A stretch of DNA of 64,000 bases. Origin: Cytidiella melzeri (Eukaryota > Basidiomycota > Agaricomycetes > Polyporales > Irpicaceae). How positions within the stretch are numbered: position 1 is the first letter of the stretch; each line of letters begins with the position of its first letter. The stretch is from NCBI GenBank assembly GCA_022592445.1, contig JABYQR010000080.1:79016-143015 (forward strand), read 5' to 3'. The notes under the pieces are model-generated. The model worked only from the letters and a program-made list of their open reading frames with translations. It ran no database searches and was not told the DNA's origin. This document shows positions 52,618 to 63,700 of this stretch, piece by piece. A program made the translations under genes and the position numbers.

Positions 52618-52986
52618 ATGCCTCGCGCCATCCCATTCGTACCGATAGAATCCACTCAAGCGAAAAGTTCTAAAGAGTTTGTGGCTATCATGAAAGATGC
52701 TCTCGAAGGTACGCAAAGCCCATTCAACTCGCACGACGCGATCGATGCAAACTATCGGTCCGCAGCTGTCAAGGCACTGGGGGATGCAGGCCTCACACAC
52801 GGTAGTATCAGCAACACGAGCATAATGGGCGTGAAGATACCTGACGGCGAGCCGACGCGCCCCAATGGCGTTAAAACCAAAGGACTCCTTATCGACCTGG
52901 AACCTGCAAACGTATACCAGCCGCGCAAGAAGACAGTGACAACAGAAATTCCGCCTTCCACGGCAGCAATGCAGGAGCTTGACTGA
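52618..52986 (+). CDS. Short protein resembling part of a fungal FunK1-type kinase domain
   Basis: A single open frame of 122 residues from an ATG. The middle, 'LTHGSISNTSIMG' followed by 'GVKTKGLLIDLEPANVYQ', resembles the catalytic loop and metal-binding segment of FunK1-type kinases (HRDIS..N and LLIDxD). Here the catalytic Asp position is Ser (HGS) and the metal Asp is in DLE, so it should not be active. At 122 residues it lacks both lobes of a full kinase. It is either a relic or a small derived protein; it could also be a chance resemblance. No introns seen. Confidence 0.45.
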   Translation: MPRAIPFVPIESTQAKSSKEFVAIMKDALEGTQSPFNSHDAIDANYRSAAVKALGDAGLTHGSISNTSIMGVKIPDGEPTRPNGVKTKGLLIDLEPANVYQPRKKTVTTEIPPSTAAMQELD

Positions 52987-53246
52987 ATTTTTGGGTATGT
53001 ACAATTGATCTGTGGTGGCTCAGTATGCAGTTCATGCTCATGTAACGAAGACCGCGTTCAATGAGACTGCGTCACAAAGCGAACCTCCGCAAGCACGAGG
53101 AAGATATGAGTTTTCAGTGTTTTTTAGTATGCACAGCGTGTTGTAGAGAAATACAACGCTGTGTGCAGAGGTGGAAGGGACTCCGCGACCCGGTGAATGC
53201 AGTGTATAGATAACAGAGCAAAGAAAGCGACACTGATGTAACAAAT

Positions 53247-53879
53247 CAATCGAACAGACCGAAGCCCTGTACGCGTAGGAATGTCAGCATGGCTTGGTCA
53301 GGGTAAGGAATACAGCTTGACGCACCATATCGTCGTCTGATTCTTCCTTCTCCTCCTCCTTCTTCTCCTCTGCGGCAGGCTCGTCTGCGGCAGCGGCAGC
53401 ACCTCCAGCTGCCGCTGAAGGCGCACCGGTTGCTGGTGCACCTCCACCAGCACCAACGTTTGAAAGGAGCTCCTTCACGTTCTTGCCCTCAAGAGCTTTG
53501 GCGAGGAGAGTTGCCCAGATGGGCTCAACTTCAACATTAGCTGCCGTTATCAGAGCGACGATTTTGTCTGCCTAAATGCATGAAAGAGAATACGAGTGGG
53601 TTGAGTGGTTTGGAGGCCAGGATAGCATGGTGTACGAACGGTGATTTCGACATTGTCGTCAGCAAGAATAAGGGCGGCGTATGTCGCAGCGAGTTCAGCG
53701 GTGGCCTGTGGAGCAATAACAACCGTGTTAGAACATCGTCAATGTGTGTACCGATGCGCCCTTGGCTGTCCCGGTACATCCGTCTTGGACAAGATGCATC
53801 CAGCGTCCCATTACTCCTTGATCATCCAAGGACACTCTAGAGCAGCTTATAACGAGCAGCATGAATGCATTCTCACCAT
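53247..53879 (-). CDS. RPP1: 60S acidic ribosomal protein P1
   Basis: Stalk protein of the large ribosomal subunit that recruits translation factors. Four exons join to 111 residues: 53879-53877 (the ATG alone), 53705-53640, 53571-53326 and 53267-53247. Sequence: M, then [20 protein letters not shown], '[20 protein letters not shown]', '[20 protein letters not shown]', an Ala/Gly hinge, an acidic run ([14 protein letters not shown]) and the universal C-terminal MGFGLFD. The C-terminus lies on a separate 7-codon exon. The first intron is 171 bp, far longer than the others, which is common for ribosomal-protein genes with regulatory first introns. The ATG-only exon is inferred from a GTGAGA donor and perfect phase. 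Confidence 0.93.
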
Positions 53880-54140
53880 TTCGTGTCGTGAGAGGCGGCG
53901 GAGGGACTGTCGTGAGTGTGTTGCTGACGGCGGGGTAGATGAGTACGTCGAATTTGGCCGCGCTGAGCCACGTGGAGCAAACGCCCATTCACTTAGGGCC
54001 TGATCGGCGGCGCATCACGTAGACGGGCGCGTATTAATTGACTGGTTGGCCCCGATAAGGAAATAGGATCAGTCCGGGCCGCGAGCGGTCGCACCTGCGG
54101 TCTTTGCTTCTCCCCTTTGTCCTTCCCTTCACAGTTCACT

Positions 54141-55439
54141 ATGGCTCATCTCTCTGATGCTCAGCGTGAAATTGTGGCTGTAAACATAGCTGCTGCTGCT
54201 GCTGCTGCTATGGCTTTGGCTGAAGAACGGCAATATAATCCAGAACCGTATCATAACTCTGTTCTGACAGGGCGTATATGGGTACAAGAGCTGATCCAAG
54301 GCCGTCCGGAGTGGATGAAAGACTCACTAGGGCTCAGAACTCCTGTATTCATGGAGCTCTGTCAGCAGCTATGCACTATCTCAGGTTTGTCTGACTTGAG
54401 GCACATTGATTTGGAGTAAAAAGTCACGATGTTTCTCTATCTTGGTCAGAGGAATAGTGGACATCGAGATGTTGCAGAGCGTTTTCAGCATAGTACGGAT
54501 ACGGTTTCAAGGTGTGTCACAGCACTTATATTCAACAAATCTATACTCACATGAGATAGAACAATCAATGCTGTTCTTGATGCAGTCACAAATCCAACGT
54601 TCATACGATCTGTGATCCAATTTCCGGAAGACACGACTCCTGTAATCCAAAGTTCTACCCATTTTTCAAGCATGCATTAGGTGCTATAGATGGGACTCAC
54701 ATTAATTTGTACCAGCAGCCCTACGGGCACGGTACAGGGATTGAGAAGGGAATATCTCTCATAACTTCATTGCCGCATGCACATTTGAGATGATATTCTG
54801 TTATCTTCTCCTTGGGTGGGAAGGAAGCGCTGCAGATAGCTTTCTGTTTGAGCATGCACGGGAATTTTCCTTTGTAGTTCCAGAAGGATGTTACTTCTTG
54901 GCGGATGCAGGATTCGCTTGCAACATTCTTTTAGTACTGTATTGTGTTGTTTGTTATCACTTACGGGAGTGGGGAGCTGCCAATTTATGGTCAGTGTTCA
55001 GTATTGGTTGGCACTATATTCAATCACTATCATTTAGACCTCAGAATTATAAAGAGCTATTTGATCTCCGTCACGCACAAGCACGTAACATGATTGAGCA
55101 TATCTTTGATGTATGCAAGCGACAATTTCCATTCTTGGACAGGCCTGCAAGTACAATCTGCCCACACAAGTTTGCATCTTCAACTTCAATCAGATTCACA
55201 ATCCCAACACAACATTCAACAACTTAGTCAATGAAGATATAGCAAATGAAAACAATGAAGCACGGCAAAGAATGTTTGAGGAGGCAAGGGATAAAGAAGC
55301 AGAGATACAATTAGAGGGACAGGGAGGAAATAATGAGCAAACACGAGCTGAAGCGCGACGGGATGATATTGCAAAGGCAATGTGGGAAAGTTATCAGGAA
55401 GAGCTTGCAAGAAGAAAGAACAACAGAGAATTACTATGA
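54141..55439 (+). pseudogene. Harbinger transposase (DDE_Tnp_4 type), disrupted
   Basis: Starts MAHLSDAQREIVAVNIAAAA at 54141, with a GCT repeat coding Ala at 54191-54210. Family blocks: 'ELIQGRPEWMKDSLGLRTPV', 'VTMFLYLGQRNSGHRDVAER' after a stop at 54417, 'ALGAIDGTHI' (first catalytic Asp, about 54690), 'LLLGWEGSAADSFLFEHARE' (second Asp region, about 54830), 'GCYFLADAGFA', 'HLREWGAANL', 'ELFDLRHAQARNMIEHIFDV' (catalytic Glu) and an acidic/Gln-rich tail ending at 55439. Several stops and frame changes between 54417 and 54790, and an insertion after 'YHLREWGAANL', show it is inactive. Normally works with the MYB-like partner encoded on the other strand. Confidence 0.85.
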
Positions 55440-55510
55440 AAACTGTTAAAAGGCAAAGTTGATTCAACAAATGTATACAGATGAGAAGGAAAATGTTAAA
55501 CAAATGGCAC

Positions 55511-57408
55511 CTAGTTACGTTCAAGCTCTTGAAGTTCGCTGTGTGACCAAATAGTATGAGCCTCACGATGTTCTGGAGGGAAACTACTGTACTTCTCTGC
55601 AAGTTCTGGCTTGTTCCTCCAAATCTTGCAAACAGATGCAATTTGGGCTGGAGTCAATGTCGTCTCCTTGCTGAGAACAGTGGCCCATGCTCAACGACGA
55701 CAAGGAGTGCCTGCTACAGACGTCGAAGGAGCTTCGGGCTGGGGGGGGGGGTGTAGAGCCTCAGTGATACACTTCACAGCATCTGCCATATCAGTCATGC
55801 CATTGTGATGTGAGTTTGGCTTATGCTGGTGGTCAAAGCTGCTACTACGCCAAGCTATCTCATCTGCAGTCTTTGAGCACTTGGGGTGTACCGGGGTAGA
55901 AGGAGTTGGCTACAACATTGTTAGTCATAGTACTCAGAGAATCCACAAATAACATACCTGAGTAGCACCTGTAATCTCTACGTCATCACCGTCACTCTCT
56001 GAAACATTCCATGAGCCCAGCTCGCCTCTGTCCTGGCTATCAAAACCTGGCACGTCTGGTGACTGAGGCTGAGACTTCTTTGTGAGTATACGTATGCTAC
56101 AGGCAATCGGACCACCAACAGCAATAGCATGATTGCCTGTAGCATACGTATCCTCACAAAGAAAGGCGAGGTCGTCACAGAGTGGAAAGCTATGTGCTTG
56201 GTACCACACATGCTTGGGATGAGCCTGTGATACATGAGCTCTGGTACTGTACACATTGAGCTCTACACGTACCTGCAGATAAGCATCCCAAAAATCAGCA
56301 GTAGCAGTCAGCTGACATGCCTTCTCATTCCACCCAAACCCTGACAGCTGGCGCATCTGAACCAAGTCCTTGTACTGCGCACAAAGCTGATGTCAGATAC
56401 TGTGAGCAAAGAATGCTGCATCTCATAGATACTGACACGGAGACAAGGCTCGATGTGACAGACAGGGACACGAAGTGGATATCAACGAGGAGGTGGTGGC
56501 AGGCGTGTAGCACAGTGCTCTCACCAGCTATCAGACTTTATACAAGTTGTCTAGCCCAGTAAAGACCAAGTTAGTATTGATACTACTCGCTATGTAGTAC
56601 AAGAGGGGTGTTGCTTACCTAGCCCAGTAAAGACCAAGAGGTCGAGATGGGGGCTAGGAGCGTACATGTAGCTGCTTATATAGACTTCAGGGACCTGCGC
56701 ACAGACCATGTTGAGGGCAGGCTTCGCAAGAAGCCGTGTGAACGAAGAACAAAAGAACTACCTAAAGGAGAACAATAGCTATTGTCTAGACCTTGCCAAG
56801 AACTCTACCCGTGAGAGAATCTATCTAAAAGGAGACCAACTATTGTATTCCATTCCCACACTTGTGAGAACATCCTTCCATAAAGAGAACAATAAGGAAA
56901 GAACAAAAGGAGTCCATGTGGACATCATTTATGACATCAAACCCTAGCTATGGGCTGAACCATGTGTCTGTAGCCATGTGGTCTTACTTAAGCTAAGTCA
57001 CATGCCAGTGGGACATAGTAGCAAGTAATGTGACCGTGTGGAGCGTCTAAGCCACGTGATACGGGCGCTTAATAGACGTGCAAAGGAATTTATGCAAAGA
57101 GAATTGAAACTAGGTTGTAGCCCGGAGTTTTACAGATAAAAACAAGAGGTAAATTGCGAAAATTAAGGGCTAGTCAGGCCATCCATGACAGATACTACAC
57201 ATACCATAGCCCAGTGGTTCTTACACTGTTTGGCATTGACAGCTATCTGAGCCTTCTCAAGCACAGCAGCAGATGCATATGTCCAGGACACCGGCTTGAA
57301 GCCATTCTCAACCATCTCCTTATGAAGGGCTGCAACCAGAGCAGCCTGAGCAGAAGGTTTCCACTCAGCCCGAGAGGCTGCAGAAACAGTTGCTGGAGCT
57401 TTTGCCAT
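55511..57408 (-). pseudogene. Harbinger MYB/SANT-like accessory protein
   Basis: Exon 1 (57408 down to about 57170) codes a MYB/SANT-like domain: MAKAPATVSAASRAEWKPSA, 'GFKPVSWTYASAAV', 'KQCKNHWAM'. The first intron holds a 790-bp solo LTR. Exon 2 starts near 56374: 'YKDLVQMRQLSGFGWNEKAC', 'PLCDDLAFLCEDTYATGNHA'. A GTATGT at about 55951 begins another intron, and exon 3 codes PTPSTPVHPKCSKTADEIAW, a proline run, and then 'TLTPAQIASVCKIWRNKPEL' to TAG 55511-55513, with one in-frame TGA near 55700. Such proteins bind the element's ends and bring the transposase to the nucleus. A second solo LTR sits right at the start codon. Confidence 0.75.
56401..57190. repeat. Solo LTR (gypsy-type), 790 bp
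   Basis: Begins TGTGAGCAAA and ends CCATCCATGACA, flanked by the exact 5-bp duplication GATAC (56396-56400, 57191-57195). No internal coding region, so it is a recombination product. It contains two copies of CTAGCCCAGTAAAGACCAAG (about 56552 and 56619). Unrelated by eye to the LTRs of elements A, B and C. Confidence 0.85.
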
Positions 57409-57410
57409 AG

Positions 57411-57907
57411 CGTCAAGAACACAACCAAACGGTATGAAGAGCGAGGAAGTGACAACGGGGAGGGAGGAACGACGAGCAAACTTGCGTGGACGATGACGAC
57501 AGGGGAAATGATGATGAGAAAAGGGGGAGAGATGACGACAAGGGAACCGCTGAAAATGAGCTAAAGACCAGGATATATTAGTACAATGATGGACTAGGTA
57601 CAAGGTGGACGTCACCTAAAGACCAGGAGGTAGAATCTGAGGTCTTTAGGGAGCTACAGGGTGGGTTTATATACATCTCAGACAAGGACCCCTGGTACTG
57701 GGTCTGTACTCCTAACACTGCCGTGGGAACGTATGGTGTGCTATGGTGCAATGTTCTACAATGTTTCACAATGTTCCAGCACCTTCTATGGTCATGTGAC
57801 CAGTCTGTCACATGTACTTGATCACATGCAGGAGCCATGTGCCATCGATAAGATGAGTTAAGGAAAATAGAAAAAAAGAAAAGGAAAAAGTGTGCATGTT
57901 TGTGACA
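57411..57907 (-). repeat. Solo LTR related to element B, 497 bp
   Basis: Aligns along its full length with the LTRs of element B, with more substitutions and a short insertion near 57765. The first base is C instead of T. The 5-bp duplication CATAG flanks it (57406-57410, 57908-57912). The duplication includes the ATG (minus strand) of the MYB-like gene. Confidence 0.9.
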
Positions 57908-58102
57908 CATAGCAGGAGTGAGAAAAGCGCGAGGAGAGTTGTCTGCTGCCTGCCAGCTCACAGCACAACGGCGTATAACAGTTAAAGTCACAGAATGTCA
58001 CACAACATCACATCTGAGCACCAAGCGCCATGGGAATAAGTTGCATTATTTTATTTGGCTGGTAGCTATGGAATAATGCGGCTACTGCCGATCAGGCCCT
58101 TA

Positions 58103-59408
58103 AGTACTTGAACTGTGGGTCTCAAACTCTTTTGTTTTAAACTTGCATCGACCCTGTGTCAAATTTTTGCATTGCAGGCCAACTGGCGATATCCATGTCT
58201 TCATCTAAACTCAATGTACACATCACCTAGCCCTGCTATCCATACAGGTTGACAATTTATTTGACTCTGACTACTGGCTCAAACCATTTCCAGAATCTTA
58301 CCTCTGCACGGTGTGCATGGTTTGCCCAAGCGGGAAACATGGCGCACACACACAGCTATCACGCTGCCCTCGACAGACTTCTCCCACATCTCATTGTTGA
58401 CAGTCACCACAGGACCTTGCAGATCCTGAGGTTCCTTCCCTGCCACTTATTCTGGTGGCTCAACCACCACCCGTCCATCTGCAGGCTTGCTTCCTCATGG
58501 CACACTGCCTCGGAAGGGGTTGCAAACATGCTCCACTCGAATCAGGTCCAGGAAGCACTAGAATTGTTTGCCCAGCCCTGGTTGTTGGATTGTGTAACAA
58601 GTTGCACTGTGGCAACACGTTTCAAGGCGAGGTCGTCGAATGGAGGCATGCAGAACCATAGCTTGAATGTGAAGGGGCCGGCACTGCTAACACTCTGTTC
58701 TTTTCATGTGTAAATGTGCACGTACTATCGGGAGAGCAGAGCCCGGCAAGGCATGATATCACTCAGATAAGCTCCAATGGTAGAGGTGGACATTTGTGGG
58801 CAGAACTGTTGTCTCCACGGGGGAGCGTGCGCCATATTTGGTAACATAAGAGCGGTTCTGCACTCTGAATTGTCACTGGCAATAGGTCTACCTTACGACA
58901 ACTTCCGAAGAGGTGAGTGAACCAGCTAGTCTCGAACCAGACAATTCAGAAGTCACCGCGCTCCTTCCTTTTCCAGGCTTGCGGAGTTCCAAAAAGACTA
59001 AGAGATTGCATGCCTGGACGTCTGGTGTAATTGGTGTGGGGTGTGTACCAATAAATTGTACATGACAAAGTCAGGTCGCGCGTCAAATTCAATGTCACAA
59101 CCAGCGACACAGCGTGGCCCAAAAGGAAACTTGATGTAGCTCACCACCCATTCATGACTTTCTCTGTTCAGCATTTCTGTAGGTAGCTGCAGTACATAGC
59201 CTTTATTTCATGCATGTTTTGAGTGAGTAGCATGAGAATTGAGCAAAGCAAAATTAGCTCCACAAGTGCTAACACCCTTATTGTGCAGAGACGGCAACTT
59301 GTGCCAGAGTTTTAAGATACCTGGTAATTGCTTGCAGCGCATCAGCACAGTTCAAGCGTATCTTGATGTGGGTGAGCACACGTCTACTTCATTATCTTGC
59401 AAGTCTAC
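58103..59408. other. Unassigned sequence, 1.3 kb
   Basis: A 154-codon plus-strand frame (58249-58713) and broken minus-strand frames occur, but nothing recognisable. The minus strand at about 58300-58420 reads 'RHVSRLGKPCTPCR', which resembles a zinc-cluster-like fragment; stops surround it. Probably degraded transposon sequence. Confidence 0.35.
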
Positions 59409-59756
59409 TCACCTTATGACCAACTGCTCGTGCACCATGCACCCAGGTATCTCGAGGTTCCAGCTGAGATAATGCAAGAAAGTGGTGGTGTCCATCTGGA
59501 GGCTGGCCATGAAGTCAATAATTTGAACCATTTTTGCTGCAATAGCTCCGTGGTCTAGAGTCTTGAGGTGCTGCGCAAAGGTGTTTGTTTGTCCTAGGGG
59601 GCCGCAAGGATTGTTGAAGTCTGTGTCAATGCATGCAGCATCCTTGTCTGAAATTGGGTGAACTTCTGCTGGGTGATGTTCATTGTTGCCATTGTCGAGT
59701 ACATCAATCGGAGGGGGAGGCATAACACTAAGGGAGCGGCAAGATGACTTGCGCAA
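59409..59756 (-). CDS. N-terminal fragment of a repeated transposon-associated protein (uncertain)
   Basis: An open frame of 115 residues. The C-terminal part, 'KMVQIIDFMASLQMDTTTFL' and 'HYLSWNLEIPGCMVHEQLVI', resembles the start of a protein type that is highly repeated in agaricomycete genomes ('IxxFMxSLxLDxxxFLxAxSWGxPxC...'), often next to DNA transposons. The resemblance is from memory of the pattern and was not tested. The frame ends at 59409, and the LTR of element C begins 20 bp upstream of its first codon, so it may be truncated at both ends. Confidence 0.35.
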   Translation of the reverse strand: MRKSSCRSLSVMPPPPIDVLDNGNNEHHPAEVHPISDKDAACIDTDFNNPCGPLGQTNTFAQHLKTLDHGAIAAKMVQIIDFMASLQMDTTTFLHYLSWNLEIPGCMVHEQLVIR

Positions 59757-59778
59757 AAACAGTTGTATTGGTGACAGT

Positions 59779-60491
59779 TGTAACAGTTAAGGTTACACTC
59801 ACCAGATAGTTGTTAAACTTGAAGGGGAGATAATGAGATAGAGTGTAAGAGGTGTGGTGAGCGAAGTACTGGAGAGTACAAGGTAGTCCTTTATCAACAG
59901 AGTGGATAAGACTGAGGGGATATGCCCTCAGGAGTGCCTCTATATATACATGAAGGGGAGGACCCCAGGTACTACCCTTAGACCCCTAATACCTACATGA
60001 GTAAGCGAAGTAATCTACCTTACTAAGCATGCCCTATGCCCTAGTGGTGCCACTTCAATAATCAACCAATAGCAATTGTCCCCATGACCTGACCCCATGA
60101 CCCAGCTCCAAGGCTAGACTTGTTCTAGCTTGTTCTAAGACAAGGCTAGACTTTTCCAGAAGGTTCTATGAACTATGACATCATCTAATGGAATGTTCTA
60201 TACTATGACATCATAGTTCCAGCAAGTTCCACAAGGTTCCAGAGAGTTCTATCATGTGATACACATATAAAGAAAGGAGCGCATCAGCGCATCAGAGACA
60301 GGAGGCGCATCAGCGCATCAATTGATAGGCACTGAGAATAAGCGCCTGATAAGCGCCAGATAAGCGCTGGATAAGCGCCTAAATAGACGCCGGATAAGCG
60401 CTGGATAAGCGCTTGACAAGCGCTTAAATATTCCCAATAATACCGTTGCCTGGTAAGGCAAGTCTTGTAGAAACATTGAAAATCTGTGACA
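59779..60491 (-). repeat. 3' LTR of element C (left bound tentative)
   Basis: About 713 bp, from TGTAACAG to CTGTGACA, with the end placed by the adjoining polypurine tract. A tandem array of GATAAGCGC-type units lies at about 60334-60425, and 'GCGCATCAGCGCATCA' repeats precede it. Confidence 0.65.
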
Positions 60492-60727
60492 TTACCCCCC
60501 CTTCTTGCTTTGAACTCCGTGCAAAGAGTTTTGAACGAACACCTTGGTCATTGAGTCCACTTTTTCACCATTGTCAAGAGGGTGCCTAAGCAGTTCCGAG
60601 TGACTCTAGCGGCTTCTACCGACGCCCCTGACGGGGTTCACACCTCATTGGCTGATGGTAGTCTAGTCCGTACCCTCCTCGGTTGCGTCATTGGATCGTG
60701 GATGATCCTTGGTGTGTTGTTCGTGAC
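60492..60727 (-). other. Element C 3' untranslated region
   Basis: Lies between the pol stop and the 3' LTR. Includes a possible hairpin around 60622-60640 (GACGCCCCTGACGGGGTT) and the polypurine tract. Confidence 0.4.
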
Positions 60728-63700
60728 TTATACACAGTAAATCGTAGCTGAGCGTATAGCTCGGGGATGATTGTCGTAGAATTTCTTGATCGCTTCTTGA
60801 GCGTGCGTGATGTTTTCTACAGGTTCCCACGTGTCGTCGTTCGGTCTGTAGCCTTTCCAGCGTATGTAATACTGAAGCTTTTTGGCACGACCTGTACGTC
60901 TTGACTTGAGAATCTTCTCGACTTCGTATTCTTCTTCTCCGTCGATGATATCTGGCGGAGGCATCTCCAGCTTTTGGCCTTCGAATTCAGGTTCGTTATA
61001 CGGTACCAACTTGCTTGCATGGAATACAGGGTGTATCCTTGGTGAACGTTCGGGCCATTCCAGTCTGAATGTGACCGGTGAGAGCTTTTCAGCAATCTTG
61101 AATGGGCCGTAGTACTTGGCTGACAGCTTATGTCCAGATTTTTGGTAGTCTCTCAGATCTAGCATGACCTGATCGCCTTCTTTGAAGGGGACCTTCTGGA
61201 CGTGCTTGTCATAGTACCACTTCATGCGTTCAGCCGCAAGTTGTAACGCCGCCTTAGCATGCTCTTGAGCTTGCAAGCGGTTCCACATGATGTCATTCAT
61301 GTCAGACCTTTTCAGGTCCTTAGTGAGCGTTGGACCAGCTCTAGGGTGTCTGCCGTATTCGAGGTAGAAAGGCGAGTGCTTAGTTCCCTCGTGCGCTGCA
61401 TTATTGTATGCAAACTCAGCCGAACTGAGCAGTCTAGCCCAGTCGTCATGTAGTTGATCAACGTAACAACGCAGGTACTGTTCGAGCGTTTGATTAACTC
61501 GTTCAGTTTGACCATCAGTCTGCGGATGATATGCAGTAGTCATCGTAGATTCTATCCCTAGCATTTTACACCATTCCTGGAATAAATCTGCTGCGAATTG
61601 TGGACCTCGGTCGGAAATGATTTGCAAAGGTAGCCCGTGAAGGGTCCAGACTCTCTCATAGAGTAGAGCTGCAAGATCCTTTGCCGAGAACTCGTTTACG
61701 ATAGGGAAGAAGTGCGCCCTTTTAGTCAGGCGGTCTACGACTACGCAGATAGCATTGAAGCCATCAGACTCCGGTAACTGAGTAATCAAGTCGACAGTCA
61801 TGATATCCCATGGTTCGGCCGGAACCGGATTAGGGATGAGTGGTCCGTAAGGCTGTTGCAGACGAGTCTTCATCCGCTGACATGTGTCACAGCCTGTCAC
61901 GTATTTCTTGACATCAGTGGTTAAACCTGGCCACCAGTAGTTTCTCGAGATCAGTTCGTACGTTTTCCATCTGCCAGGATGTCCGGCAGAAGGTAGATCG
62001 TGATGCATCTGGATGATTTGGCGTCTCAGATCTAATTTCTGATCTTTGGGGATGTAGACTTTTCCACGGTATAGGAGTAATCCGTTCTCAAAATTCCATT
62101 CCTCTAGTGATTTCTTGAACTCCCTAGGACCAGAGTTAAGTAACTGCTGATAGTCCTTGGTAACTTCGTCGTTCATGAGTGCTTCCTTGACCCGTCTTAG
62201 GATTTCATCATCGTTGATAGGCGAGTCATGAGAGTTTTGATAGCAGAGATGGCAAAAAACTCGGGTTTAAGGAGAATTTTGTCCTCGTTATCGGAATTTA
62301 CCCCCTCTTCATGATCTGGCCTCCTGGACAGAGGATCTGCGGTAAGCATGGTCTTTCCAGGTTTGTGCTGGAGCACGAAATTGAATCGCGTGAGGTATAA
62401 CGCCCATCGCGCTTGTCTCCGAGTCAGCTTCTGGGCATTCCTGAAATATGTCAGGTTTTGGTGATCCGACCATATTTCTACGGTAATCGGATGTCCCTCC
62501 AGATGTTGACGATACTCTTCCAGGGCGCGGATAATAGCCAACAACTCTTTATCGTATATCTCATAATTACGTTCATGGACGTTGAGTGATTTAGAGTAGA
62601 AGGCTACTGGATGCCACAGCTTGTCAGCTGGATCCAGTTGTGATAGTACCGCTCCTGTAGCAAAGTCCTAGCGTCTGTTTCCAGACGGAAAGGGTTTTCG
62701 TCATCTGGTATCCTCAGAATGGGTGCTGACGTAAAAGCCTGTTTCAACTTTGGAAGGCCTGTTCCTGAGCATCTTTCCAGATCCAGGGTTGGTCCTTCTT
62801 TGTAAGAATAGTGAGCGGTTTCGCATGTTTGGCAAAGTCCTTAATGAAACGCCGATAGAAATTGGCGAAGCCTAAGAAGGCTTGGACTTGCTTAACCTTT
62901 TCAGGTCGCGGCCACTCAGTAACTCCGGTGAGTTTGGCTGGATCCATCTCGATATGTCCGTGAGAAATGATCATGCCTAGGTACTCAATGCGATCTTTTT
63001 CAAAAAAGCATTTTTCCGGTTTGGCAAATAGATCGTTCTCGGTAGACGCTTGAGCACTTCCTGTGTGATGCGACGGTTTTCCTTCTTGTCTTCAGTGAAG
63101 ATGAGGATTCGTCGAGATACACCATGACATGTCCTTCTAAGATCAAATCACTCAGAATTTCATTCATCATGGCTTGGAACGTCGCAGGTGCGTTGCTAAA
63201 GCCGAAGTACATCACCTTGGCTTCGAAAAGGCCTCGGTGTGTGATGAACGCCGTCTTCCATTCGTCACCCTTTGGATGCAAACGTTATTGTATCCCCATC
63301 TAAGATCAATCTTTGAGAAGACCTTAGCCTTGCTTAACGAATTGATTAAATCGTTGATGCGAGGTATGGGGTACCGGTTTTTCACCGTGATGTCGTTCAG
63401 TTTTCGGTAGTCTTGCACCAGGCGCAACGAGCCATCTTTCTTCTTGACGAAGAACACAGGTGCTGCAATCGGACTTTTCGATTTGCGGATGTAACCTTTC
63501 CGGAGTTCCTCTTCGATCCATTGATCTAGAGAATTCTTTTCCATTGGAGACAGCGGGTATAGTTTAGCCGCTTTGGGAAGGGAGGCACCTTCCTCAAATT
63601 CGATCGCGTGATCGTACGGTTTGCGTAACGGCATGCGCTCTGATTTTTTCTTTGAAAAGACGTCACCAAACTCCCAAAGATATTTGGTACTAATGGCTTC

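Larger units (their letters stand above)
53996..58099. mobile_element. PIF/Harbinger DNA transposon (decayed, 4.1 kb)
   Basis: Terminal inverted repeats GGGCCTGATCGGC (13 bp, perfect) at 53996-54008 and 58087-58099, flanked by the 3-bp duplication TTA (53993-53995, 58100-58102), as expected for Harbinger. Two genes face each other: a DDE transposase on plus and a MYB/SANT-like protein on minus. Both contain stops. Two solo LTRs from different gypsy families landed inside later (56401-57190, 57411-57907). Confidence 0.9.

Noticed and set aside
52585..53004. Minus-strand frame opposite the kinase-like ORF
   Set aside because: No domain and it lacks the pattern conservation seen on the plus strand.
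57661..57861. Small plus-strand frame inside a solo LTR
   Set aside because: The same region recurs in all element B LTRs and is non-coding repeat sequence.
58249..58713. 154-codon plus-strand frame
   Set aside because: No recognisable motif, His/Trp-rich low-quality composition, surrounded by degraded sequence; not supported as a gene.
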